10,853 nucleotides of DNA. Source: Desulfobulbaceae bacterium (GTDB lineage: Bacteria; Desulfobacterota; Desulfobulbia; Desulfobulbales; UBA5123). The position numbers were made by a program, and so were the translations under genes. The DNA is taken from positions 1-10,853 of the forward strand of contig JAOUHH010000065.1 of assembly GCA_029865195.1 (NCBI GenBank). The letters run 5' to 3'. The notes beneath the pieces are model-generated. The model was not told the DNA's origin, did not search any database, and saw only the letters and a list, made by a program, of their open reading frames with translations. This document shows, in pieces, positions 1 to 6,433 of the stretch; the stretch's first letter is position 1; every line of letters begins with the position of its first letter.

Positions 1-6
1 GAACGC

Positions 7-1158
7 TTGGGCAAGACACGATACATAGTAGCGGGCGGCCTCATCGACGGCCTTACCGCCGAGGTACGCCGGAATGTCTTTCTGGCGGTGCGGGAAGGCA
101 TCATCACCGCCATCGGCCCCGTAGCCGACCTTTCCCGCAGTGACGGGGAAACGCTTGTCGACTATTCGCACGGCACCATTATCCCGGCGCTTGTTGACTG
201 CAGCGTCTCCCTGACGAGGTCCCCCTCCGTATCCGGCGCGGGGAATCCCTCCACCGACGCGGTAAACCAAACGCAGGCAGCGGACCTGCGGGAACGGCAT
301 CTTTGCTTCTGCCATGCCCACGGCGTACTGGGAGTGGCCGATGCCAACGACCTTGCCGCGCCCGCACCATCCCGGCAACTTGCTGCAATGCCGGAATGCG
401 GCATTGTTGTTCGCTCTGCCGGCGCTGATTTTATTAAGGTTTACTATTCGAACAATATCGAGGTAGAAGGCGGATCCCCAGCCCTGCCCAACCACGCCGA
501 CCTCTGCCGCATCCTCGCACAGAAGGAAGATAGAAAAGCAGTGGTGGTGGCCAACGGCCCACGGCAGGTGGCGGAGGCGCTTGCAGCCGGATGCGATGCC
601 ATCGAGCAGGGGTATGGAATGGGTGAGGAAAATCTGCGGGAGATGGCGGCGCGGAAGGTCCTGTGGATACCCTCGGTCCTGCGGGCCAAGAACGGCCTTG
701 ACGGTGCAAGTACCGGCGGCGCGGTGTGCTGCCGCTTCTCCCAGCGCTATCTGGCGCCGGGAAAGCCGCTCCCCGGCGCCGAGGCTTTCTGGAAAGAGAC
801 GCTCGCCGAGCAACTCGCGCAACTGCGCCTGGCCAGAACCCTGGGGGTGACCACGGCAACGGGAACCGGGGCCGGGAGCACCGGTATCCTCCATGGCGAG
901 GGGATGGTCGAGGAGATGAAGCTGTTCATCAAGGCAGGCTATTCACTGACTGAAACCATCCGCTGCGCCTCGACAATCGGCGCCGGCTTCTTCGGCATGC
1001 TGGAACTGGGACCGCTCACGGTCGGACGGAGGGCCACCTTCCTGATCGCCAAGGGCACGGCGCAACAACTGCCGAGGAAGCTCTCCTACCTGGAAGGCAT
1101 CCATATCGACGGCGCCCCCAGCCGCGCTTACCGAAAAAATCCCGTCAAATCTGCGTGA
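7..1158 (+). CDS. Amidohydrolase-fold protein with degenerate metal site (probable pseudoenzyme)
   Basis: The N-terminal strand-rich part (about residues 5-60, ending TIIPALVD) and the C-terminal LGPLTVGRRATFLIAKG match the composite beta-sandwich that flanks the TIM barrel in imidazolonepropionase/prolidase-like amidohydrolases. The usual ligands are mostly gone. The HxH after 'PALVD' reads S66-V-S68. The lysine of 'DFIKV' (K144) remains. The strand-5 'HAHG' reads V-A-N183-G. The strand-6 'IEHG' reads IEQG (Q201). The strand-8 'GTDAG' reads GTGAG (G288). The reading frame is otherwise intact over 383 codons with no stop or frameshift, so it looks maintained rather than decayed. A non-catalytic or binding role is inferred; the ligand is unknown. 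The start is uncertain: TTG at 7 is used, but the frame is open to the window edge, so the gene may begin upstream. It converges on the phosphoesterase gene, with 20 bp between the stops. Confidence 0.8.
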   Translation: MGKTRYIVAGGLIDGLTAEVRRNVFLAVREGIITAIGPVADLSRSDGETLVDYSHGTIIPALVDCSVSLTRSPSVSGAGNPSTDAVNQTQAADLRERHLCFCHAHGVLGVADANDLAAPAPSRQLAAMPECGIVVRSAGADFIKVYYSNNIEVEGGSPALPNHADLCRILAQKEDRKAVVVANGPRQVAEALAAGCDAIEQGYGMGEENLREMAARKVLWIPSVLRAKNGLDGASTGGAVCCRFSQRYLAPGKPLPGAEAFWKETLAEQLAQLRLARTLGVTTATGTGAGSTGILHGEGMVEEMKLFIKAGYSLTETIRCASTIGAGFFGMLELGPLTVGRRATFLIAKGTAQQLPRKLSYLEGIHIDGAPSRAYRKNPVKSA

Positions 1159-1178
1159 CCGTCCTGCCCGGCATTGCC

Positions 1179-1835
1179 CTACGGACACCCGCCGTCAAGC
1201 AGCGCCCCCGACTCATAATCAAGCAAAAGGGCGGACCGCAACGCGCCGTTTTCCCCCTGCACGTTGCAATTGATATAGGTGGTAGAGCCACAGCGGATCA
1301 GACCATGGTGGCTGTGGATATGGCCGAACACGTGGTATCTGGGCCTGATCGCGGCCACGGCGGCGGCGAGGTCCGCGCAACCATGCGCAACCGGGCCGTC
1401 CTGATCAAGGATGCCGGCTGGCGGCGCGTGCGTCACCAGGATATCGACACCGGCCGGGATCAACGCCCATTTCTCCTGCAACGCCTTGCCGCGCGGCAGC
1501 GCAAAGGCATCGCAGGCCCGGTCGTTGAAGGTCGGCTGCCACGGGGCGCCGTAGATGGTTATCCCGGCCACGGTCACGGCTCGATCCAGCAGATAGACCG
1601 CTTTCGAAAGAAGCGTTTGCGCCATCGCCGGGTCGCGGGCCAACCGATGATCGTGGTTGCCGCCGACCACGACCTTATGCCGATGCGGCAGCGAGCCCAG
1701 AAAATCATTAAAATCGGCAACATCGCGCGCGGTCCGGCAATGGGCCATGTCGCCGGCAAAGATGAGGATATCCGCGTTGGGGATACAGATCCGACCATGC
1801 AAGGCATGGGTATCACTGAACAGTGCAATCTTCAT
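1179..1835 (-). CDS. Calcineurin-like metallophosphoesterase, MPPED1/2-type
   Basis: This 218-residue protein carries the full metallophosphoesterase motif set: D8-T-H10, G28-D29, G59-N60-H61-D62, T135-H136 and G171-H172-I-H174. These ligate the two catalytic metal ions. The block GAPWQP near residue 97, the ALPRG near 112 and THAPPAGILD point to the MPPED1/MPPED2 (239AB) branch. Members of that branch hydrolyse phosphodiesters, including 2',3'-cyclic nucleotides. The substrate here is not known. No signal peptide or membrane segment is seen, so it is probably cytosolic. The ATG start gives MKIALFSDTH, the normal family start, although its ribosome site is weak. It is the last of three minus-strand genes (rtcB, unknown, phosphoesterase), 52 bp after the unknown gene. 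No terminator is visible in the 20 bp before the convergent neighbour. Confidence 0.92.
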   Translation of the reverse strand: MKIALFSDTHALHGRICIPNADILIFAGDMAHCRTARDVADFNDFLGSLPHRHKVVVGGNHDHRLARDPAMAQTLLSKAVYLLDRAVTVAGITIYGAPWQPTFNDRACDAFALPRGKALQEKWALIPAGVDILVTHAPPAGILDQDGPVAHGCADLAAAVAAIRPRYHVFGHIHSHHGLIRCGSTTYINCNVQGENGALRSALLLDYESGALLDGGCP

Positions 1836-1867
1836 GGCATCGTAATCCGTTTATCACTACAGCCCAA

Positions 1868-1887
1868 GCACTCCCGGCAGGGAGCGC
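1868..1887 (-). other. Small hairpin between the unknown gene and the phosphoesterase gene
   Basis: CTCCC (1871-1875) and GGGAG (1880-1884) form a stem with a GGCA loop. Two further GC pairs lie beyond one mismatch. It begins directly after the TGA of the upstream gene. The T-run is on the wrong side for a minus-strand terminator because it belongs to the Ser-Phe-Phe codons. It may be an RNA-stability or processing element, or chance. Confidence 0.3.
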
Positions 1888-2304
1888 TCAAAAAAAGCTG
1901 ATCTCCTTGTTTGCCCCGAACCGGCTGCGCAGCGCGGCCGCAACCTCCCCCATCTCTGTTTCGCCAACCGGCAACCGCACGACATACACCGAGGCCATCA
2001 CCTGCTGATCGGCAAGCGCCCGCTCCTTTTGGTTTTCGCTGGCGTGAAAAAAGGCACACAACCCCGAAACGCGCCAGGGCACCTCCTTTTCAAGATAAGC
2101 GCCCCGGATCGCCGGTTGCGGCCCGCAGCCGCAGCTAAAGGTCTGGAACACAAACGCCTTGCCGCCATATTCGAACACGCCGGTAGCGACAACGATGAGG
2201 CCCTGATAATTGAGATTGGCCGGCACGATCTCGAAACAGGTGCGCCTGCTGAGCATCTTGAATTGCTGCAGGTAGATGCGGTGCTGCACATAACTGTCGA
2301 TCAT
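1888..2304 (-). CDS. Hypothetical protein in the rtcB-phosphoesterase cluster
   Basis: I do not recognise this 138-residue protein. It looks soluble and mixed alpha/beta, with strand-like stretches (GLIVVATGVFEY and AFVFQTF) before a compact SCGCGPQP motif (C58, C60). Two more cysteines are at C23 and C83, and a likely amphipathic helix is near residues 116-130. There is no signal peptide, no membrane segment and no nucleotide-binding motif. The ATG at 2304 is supported by GAGGGGGC (2314-2321), 9 nt upstream. It lies 79 bp after rtcB and 52 bp before the phosphoesterase on the same strand, so a shared operon is likely. That context is the only clue to function; the Cys-Gly-Cys could bind metal, but this is a guess. 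Confidence 0.8.
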   Translation of the reverse strand: MIDSYVQHRIYLQQFKMLSRRTCFEIVPANLNYQGLIVVATGVFEYGGKAFVFQTFSCGCGPQPAIRGAYLEKEVPWRVSGLCAFFHASENQKERALADQQVMASVYVVRLPVGETEMGEVAAALRSRFGANKEISFF

Positions 2305-2383
2305 GAATTTCTTGCCCCCTCACGGCCGAATTTGCCATGCAGAAGGTACATGCTCTCCCGAAGATCCGCCACGAAAACCGCAA

Positions 2384-3553
2384 CTACCCCTTGATCACCG
2401 CCAGGGGGCGCAACTCCACCAGCACCTCGACCAGATCGAGCTGGGCGTCGATCACCTTGTCGATATCCTTGTAGGCGCCTGCCGCCTCATCGAGATCCCG
2501 GGCCGAACGGATACCATGCAAAATACCCTGCCGCTCAAGCCGCTCTTGCTCCTCGGCAAGGCTCAACTGCCGCTGTGCCTGCTTGCGGCCCATCTTCCGG
2601 CCCGCGCCGTGGGAGCAGGATGCAAAGCTCTCGGGGTTGCCAAGCCCCCTGACGATATAGCTCGGCGCGCCCTGCGAGCCCGGGATGATGCCGACCTCGC
2701 CGTCCCTGGCACTGGTTGCCCCCTTGCGGTGCACCATCACCCGCTCGCCGAAATGCTCCTCCATGGCCGCGTAGTTATGGGCGATGTTGATCATCGGCTC
2801 GAAGAAAACCGGCTGCACCACCGAGAGCAACGCCTCCTTGACCCGCTCCATCATCACCAGCCGGTTGGCATAGGCAAACTCGACGCAGTAGCGCATCTCC
2901 TGCAGGTAGGTCCGGCCGGCGTCGCTGTCAATGGGCAGGAAGGCCAGTTGCCATTTGCTTGGGATAGCGGAACCAGCCTTTCTGTTCAGGTCGATGGCCA
3001 GATGGTTGTAATAGTTGGCGACCTTGAAGCCCAGGTTGCGGCTGCCGGAGTGGATCATCAGCCAGATGCGGCCGTCGTTGCCCTGCTGGATTTCAATAAA
3101 ATGGTTGCCGCCGCCCAAGGTCCCCAACTGGGTAAGGGCGCTCTGATACTCGCGGCTGACCATGGGCAACTGCGCCAGGGGGAGTTCCGACTTCGGCATC
3201 AAGGACGGGTTTTGTTTCCTGAGATGATGCTTGAAGCCCAGTGGGATCACACTTTTGATGCGGGCGAGGAGTGCCTCGAGCTTCCCGGTGGGGATACTGC
3301 CTAAGGAGGTGCGGACGGCGCACATCCCGCAGCCGATATCGACCCCCACCGCGTTGGGGATGACCACCTCATTCGTGGCCATCACCCCGCCGATGGGCAT
3401 CCCGTAGCCCAGATGCGCATCCGGCATCACCGCCACGTGCCGAAAAATAAACGGCAGATTGGCGAGATTCCGTGCCTGCTCGAAGGCCCCGGCCTCGATA
3501 TCGTCCAGCCAGAGCTTGATGGGCTTCTTTTCGGTGGTAATGACCTGCTTCAT
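2384..3553 (-). CDS. rtcB: RNA-splicing ligase RtcB (3'-phosphate/5'-OH RNA ligase)
   Basis: RtcB joins RNA 2',3'-cyclic phosphate or 3'-phosphate ends to 5'-hydroxyl ends, using GTP and Mn2+ through a covalent histidine-GMP intermediate. All landmarks are present: PDAHLGYGMPIGG (44-56), VDIGCGM with ligands D72 and C75, LGTLGGGNHFIEI with H151, IHSGSR with H168, AHNY with H259, RKGATSA (276-282), and the guanylated histidine in CSHGAGR (H315). The C-terminal YKDIDKVIDAQLDLVEV is typical of the E. coli-like branch. The length of 389 residues is close to the 408 of the E. coli protein. ATG at 3553 is chosen over TTG at 3559 because it gives MKQVITTE, which aligns with the E. coli start. It leads a minus-strand group with an unknown gene and a phosphoesterase; no rtcA or rtcR is in the window. 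Confidence 0.97.
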   Translation of the reverse strand: MKQVITTEKKPIKLWLDDIEAGAFEQARNLANLPFIFRHVAVMPDAHLGYGMPIGGVMATNEVVIPNAVGVDIGCGMCAVRTSLGSIPTGKLEALLARIKSVIPLGFKHHLRKQNPSLMPKSELPLAQLPMVSREYQSALTQLGTLGGGNHFIEIQQGNDGRIWLMIHSGSRNLGFKVANYYNHLAIDLNRKAGSAIPSKWQLAFLPIDSDAGRTYLQEMRYCVEFAYANRLVMMERVKEALLSVVQPVFFEPMINIAHNYAAMEEHFGERVMVHRKGATSARDGEVGIIPGSQGAPSYIVRGLGNPESFASCSHGAGRKMGRKQAQRQLSLAEEQERLERQGILHGIRSARDLDEAAGAYKDIDKVIDAQLDLVEVLVELRPLAVIKG

Positions 3554-3575
3554 CTCCAAACCCCGCTCCGTTGCC

Positions 3576-3603
3576 AGAATAAAACATCATCGCCATTGCC
3601 CAA
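3576..3603 (-). promoter_or_regulatory. Candidate sigma70-type promoter for rtcB
   Basis: On the minus strand TTGGGC (3603-3598) is followed after 16 nt by TATTCT (3581-3576), which would place the transcript start about 15 nt before the rtcB ATG. The -10 keeps the key T, A and final T; the -35 matches at 3 of 6 positions. Moderate to weak evidence. Confidence 0.3.
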
Positions 3604-3786
3604 GGCCACGGGCCACCGGCATACCCTGATTATGCGTACAAGAAAACCACCCCGGCAAGCCGACCGGCGATTCCCGTCCGGCGCACCCAGGGTGGAGAGC
3701 CCTGCAAGCAACGGCGAACGGCCCAGAATACCGGCAGGAGGCAAAACGGAACCGCCGCCGGCACCGCTTCAAACACCATATTCGGG

Positions 3787-3815
3787 TTGACGGCCCACGG
3801 CATCGATGCTAAACC
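3787..3815 (+). promoter_or_regulatory. Candidate promoter for the hyuB-like gene
   Basis: TTGACG (3787-3792, 5 of 6 to the -35 consensus), a 17-nt spacer and TAAACC (3810-3815) lie about 50 nt ahead of the ATG at 3868. The TTG at 3787 could be taken as an upstream start codon for the gene, and a promoter explains it better. The -10 is poor. Confidence 0.3.
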
Positions 3816-3867
3816 ACCTCCCAGTCATTCGGCAAGCGGAACGATCAGCATCACAACGAGCGCCCCC

Positions 3868-5421
3868 ATGAACATCATCGAAGTCGAAGTCTTCAACAAA
3901 CTCTTTGCCTCCGTTGCCGAGGAGATGGGGATCGTCCTCGCCCGCGCCGCCTTTTCGCCCAACATCAAGGAACGGCACGATTTCTCCTGCGCCATCTTCG
4001 ACCGGCGTGGCGAGCTGGTGGCGCAGGCCGCCCACATCCCGGTGCATTTAGGGGCGATGCCGCGCACCCTGTTCCACATCCTGCAAGACCTTGCCCTCGG
4101 TCCGGGGGACGTGGCGATCGCCAACGATCCGTTTCGCGGCGGCAGCCATCTGCCGGACATCACCGTCGCAGAGGCGGTCTGCGACGCGGGCGGCACCCCG
4201 CTCTTCTACGTGGTAAACCGCGCCCATCACGCCGATGTCGGCGGCAAGACGCCCGGCTCCATGGGGCTTTCCGCCACCCTTGCCGAGGAGGGGGTGCTGA
4301 TCCCGCCCACCCTGCTTGTCGCCAAAGGGGTGCGGCAGCCCTTTTATCGCCAATTTCTCGATCTGGTCCGTAACCCCTCCGAACGGGAAGGCGACCTCCG
4401 CGCCCAGATGGCCGCCCTCGCCCGTGGCAACGTCCGCCTCCGGGAGATGCTCGCCAAGCACTCCGCTGCCAAGCTCTTTGCCGTTATCGACCACCTGCAG
4501 GATTACGCCGAGCGGCTGATGCGCCATACCATTGCCTCGCTGCGGGACGGGGTCCACCACTTCGTCGACCACCTGGACGACGACGGCGTCAACCGCAGAC
4601 CGCTGCCCATCGCCCTGCAACTGACCATCGCCGGCGATGAGGCCATCGCCGATTTCTCCGCCTCGGCGGACCAGGTGCCGTCCCCGCTCAACACCGTTGC
4701 GCCGGTGACCCTTTCCGCCACCATCTACGCCTTTCAATGCCTGATGGGCGAAGGATTCCCCATCAACCACGGCAGCTACCGGCCGATCCGCATCATCACC
4801 CGGCAAGGCAGCATCGTCGACGCCATCCCGCCCGCGCCGGTGGCGGCGGGCAACGTCGAGACCTCGCAACGGCTGGTGGATGTGCTTTTCGGGGCGCTGG
4901 CCCAGGCCGCGCCCGGCCGCATTCCGGCGGCAAGCTGCGGCAGCATGAACAATATCGCCATCGGCGGCGAACAGCCGGGCGGCGGCCATTACGCCTACTA
5001 CGAAACCATCGGCGGCGGCATGGGGGCGCGGCCCGGCAGCGACGGCCTGCACGGCATCCACACCCACATGACCAACACCATGAACACCCCGGTGGAAGCG
5101 CTGGAACACGCCTACCCCCTGCAGGTGGAACGCTACGGCCTGACCCGCGACTCCGGCGGCAACGGCAAGCACCGGGGCGGCGACGGCATCGTCCGCAGCT
5201 ACCGCTTCCTCGCCGGGGCGCAGGTGTCGCTGCTCACCGAACGGCGGCGGCTTGCGCCCTATGGCCTGAAAGGCGGCAACCCTGGCGCCAAGGGGAAAAA
5301 CGAATTGATCCGGGGGAAAAAAAGGAAACGGCTTCCCGGCAAGATAAACCTGCACACGGAAGCCGGTGACATACTGATCATCAAAACGCCGGGGGGCGGC
5401 GGTTGGGGCGAAAAAACCTAG
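3868..5421 (+). CDS. Hydantoinase B / 5-oxoprolinase B-type subunit (HyuB family)
   Basis: HyuB-family proteins pair with HyuA-type ATP-binding subunits in ATP-dependent hydantoinases, 5-oxoprolinases and acetone carboxylase-like enzymes. The 517-residue protein has the family blocks in order: SPNIKERHDFSCAIFD near the start, HIPVHLGAMP, GDVAIANDPFRGGSHLPDIT, NRAHHADVGG..PGSMG, PVAAGNVETSQR, HMTNTMNTPVEALE, RDSGGNGKHRGGDG, and the terminal TPGGGGWG. It is near full length for a stand-alone B subunit. ATG at 3868 gives MNIIEVEVFNK, the usual family start; the 27 codons upstream to TTG at 3787 are unlike the family. The upstream neighbour is divergent rtcB and the downstream neighbour is convergent, so no hyuA partner gene sits beside it. 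The substrate cannot be told from sequence; hydantoin or 5-oxoproline are possibilities. Confidence 0.93.
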   Translation: MNIIEVEVFNKLFASVAEEMGIVLARAAFSPNIKERHDFSCAIFDRRGELVAQAAHIPVHLGAMPRTLFHILQDLALGPGDVAIANDPFRGGSHLPDITVAEAVCDAGGTPLFYVVNRAHHADVGGKTPGSMGLSATLAEEGVLIPPTLLVAKGVRQPFYRQFLDLVRNPSEREGDLRAQMAALARGNVRLREMLAKHSAAKLFAVIDHLQDYAERLMRHTIASLRDGVHHFVDHLDDDGVNRRPLPIALQLTIAGDEAIADFSASADQVPSPLNTVAPVTLSATIYAFQCLMGEGFPINHGSYRPIRIITRQGSIVDAIPPAPVAAGNVETSQRLVDVLFGALAQAAPGRIPAASCGSMNNIAIGGEQPGGGHYAYYETIGGGMGARPGSDGLHGIHTHMTNTMNTPVEALEHAYPLQVERYGLTRDSGGNGKHRGGDGIVRSYRFLAGAQVSLLTERRRLAPYGLKGGNPGAKGKNELIRGKKRKRLPGKINLHTEAGDILIIKTPGGGGWGEKT

Positions 5422-5702
5422 GCGTCGGTGGCGGCCTCTGAGGAATGATGCCTGCATTGCGAGAGCAGTACGCAGACCCCCTTCTGCTCGAAGATGCTGG
5501 AGATTTCCGCCTCGGTCAGACAGGAATCCTCGCGCTTTGAGATGTAGACGATACAATCGCCGCAGACATTGAGGGCGTTGCGATAATCATCGAGCCCGCG
5601 GGCGACCTCCCAGCATGGCGTATCGACGGCAAGCCTGGCCGGACAATCGTCCGTGCCTTCACATTTGGTAATCTCCCAGCAAGGCAAAGCATTTGGTGAC
5701 AT
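5418..5702 (-). CDS. Small Cys-rich 'two-CW domain' type protein
   Basis: The 94-residue product has nine cysteines: C8-W9, C14, C20, C30-W31, C47, C50, C61, C77 and C83. The pattern CWE..KC...CPA....PCWE followed by CGDCIVY matches the short 'two-CW' domain found alone or fused to signalling proteins in deltaproteobacteria. Its role is unknown; binding of zinc or an iron-sulfur centre by the cysteines is plausible. The ATG at 5702 has an excellent ribosome site, GAGGAGGT (5709-5716), 6 nt upstream. Its TAG stop overlaps the TAG of the convergent hyuB-like gene within the palindrome CCTAGG. Directly upstream lies the terminator of the his-engB unit, so it needs its own promoter or read-through. 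The tail after residue 60 (EAEISSIFEQKGVCVLLSQC) is not part of the CW pattern. Confidence 0.87.
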   Translation of the reverse strand: MSPNALPCWEITKCEGTDDCPARLAVDTPCWEVARGLDDYRNALNVCGDCIVYISKREDSCLTEAEISSIFEQKGVCVLLSQCRHHSSEAATDA

Positions 5703-5730
5703 AACGCGACCTCCTCGGGGCTTCCTGAAT

Positions 5731-5762
5731 AAAAAAACAACATAGCGTGTCGACCACGCTAT
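5731..5762 (-). terminator. Rho-independent terminator of the his-engB unit
   Basis: A perfect 8-bp stem, ATAGCGTG (5742-5749) with CACGCTAT (5755-5762), has a 5-nt loop. On the minus strand it is followed by GTTG and seven T (5737-5731). It lies 33 bp beyond the engB stop, the expected place. No T-tract follows it on the plus strand, so it is one-directional. Confidence 0.82.
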
Positions 5763-5795
5763 AAATTACGATTACCGAATATCTTGAACAGAGCA

Positions 5796-6395
5796 CTAAA
5801 TAAGAAATCGGTCAAGAATATTTATCAATTCTTCACGCCCTTCCCCGGTTTTGGAGGAAAAAAGCAACCGGTCCGCCGGCGCCACCCCGAATCCGGCATC
5901 AAGAGCCGCAGCCTGCTTCTGCTGCTGGTTGCGCGAGAGCTTGTCCTTCTTGGTATACACCAGCAGATATGGACGCCCGACGGCCCGCAGCCAGTTGACC
6001 AGCTCCAGGTCCTGCACCTTGACCTCGTGGCGCAGATCGACGATCACCACCACGCAACGCAAGGAGTCGCGGCGCTCCAGGTAGCCGGAGATCAGATCCT
6101 GCCAGGCATCCTGCATCGCCTTGGGCACCTTGGCATAGCCATAGCCGGGCAGATCCACCAGATAGAGCCGGTCATCGATCAGAAAGTAGTTGAGACTCTG
6201 GGTTTTGCCCGGCTTGCTGCTCACCTTGACCAGGTTGCGGCGCTGCACCAGGGTGTTCATCAGGCTTGACTTGCCCACGTTGGACCGCCCGGCAAAGGCG
6301 ATCTCCGGGAAGTCGGGCGCGGGCAGCTTGTTCGCCTTGTAAACGCTGTCCAGAAAACTGATCTTGGTATAGTTGATTGCACCCTGCCCGCTCAC
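5796..6395 (-). CDS. engB: Ribosome biogenesis GTP-binding protein EngB/YsxC (YihA)
   Basis: EngB is a small TrmE-Era-type GTPase needed for late assembly of the large ribosomal subunit in the cytoplasm. The GTPase motifs are complete: G1 GRSNVGKSS (36-44), G2 threonine in PGKTQSLN (T65), G3 DLPGYG (81-86), G4 TKKD (148-151) and G5 SSKTGEG (180-186). The start chosen is GTG at 6395, giving (M)SGQGAINYTKISFL and a normal length of 199 residues. It is preceded by GGGAGAGGGTGG, with GAGG about 8 nt upstream. Longer in-frame starts would run deep into hisG and add unrelated sequence. It follows hisG by 38 bp and is the last gene before the hairpin terminator at 5731-5762, so it is probably cotranscribed with hisI and hisG. 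Confidence 0.96.
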   Translation of the reverse strand: MSGQGAINYTKISFLDSVYKANKLPAPDFPEIAFAGRSNVGKSSLMNTLVQRRNLVKVSSKPGKTQSLNYFLIDDRLYLVDLPGYGYAKVPKAMQDAWQDLISGYLERRDSLRCVVVIVDLRHEVKVQDLELVNWLRAVGRPYLLVYTKKDKLSRNQQQKQAAALDAGFGVAPADRLLFSSKTGEGREELINILDRFLI

Positions 6396-6433
6396 GCGTC
6401 CACCCTCTCCCTTCGCGCCGACGGGCGGCGCTC

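Larger units (their letters stand above)
3554..3867. other. Divergent intergenic region between rtcB and hyuB-like gene
   Basis: About 314 bp without a convincing gene. It holds a candidate promoter on each strand, listed separately, and GC-rich inverted repeats. One pairs CCACCC near 3646 with GGGTGG near 3690, enclosing CCGGC repeats, and could fold in RNA from either strand. Small frames here have poor codon use and no ribosome site. No tRNA or known riboswitch signature was seen. Confidence 0.5.

Noticed and set aside
1868..1887. Hairpin next to a run of seven A/T read as a terminator
   Set aside because: On the minus strand the T-run precedes the stem and is coding; on the plus strand the tract is A, not T.
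1155..1901. 248-codon plus-strand frame opposite the phosphoesterase
   Set aside because: The minus strand carries the complete metallophosphoesterase motif set, and the plus frame has none.
2303..3304. 333-codon plus-strand frame antisense to rtcB
   Set aside because: All RtcB motifs are on the opposite strand; the frame is a high-GC shadow.
3590..3640. Sigma54-like TGGCCC...TTGG ahead of rtcB (rtcB is sigma54-controlled in E. coli)
   Set aside because: Spacing is one base too long and the -12 GC is missing; no RtcR gene is in the window.
4048..5556. 502-codon open frame on the minus strand across the hyuB-like gene
   Set aside because: It mirrors a well-supported coding gene in GC-rich DNA, its translation is low-complexity (Gly/Ala/Val/Arg/His) with no motif, and no ribosome site is seen.
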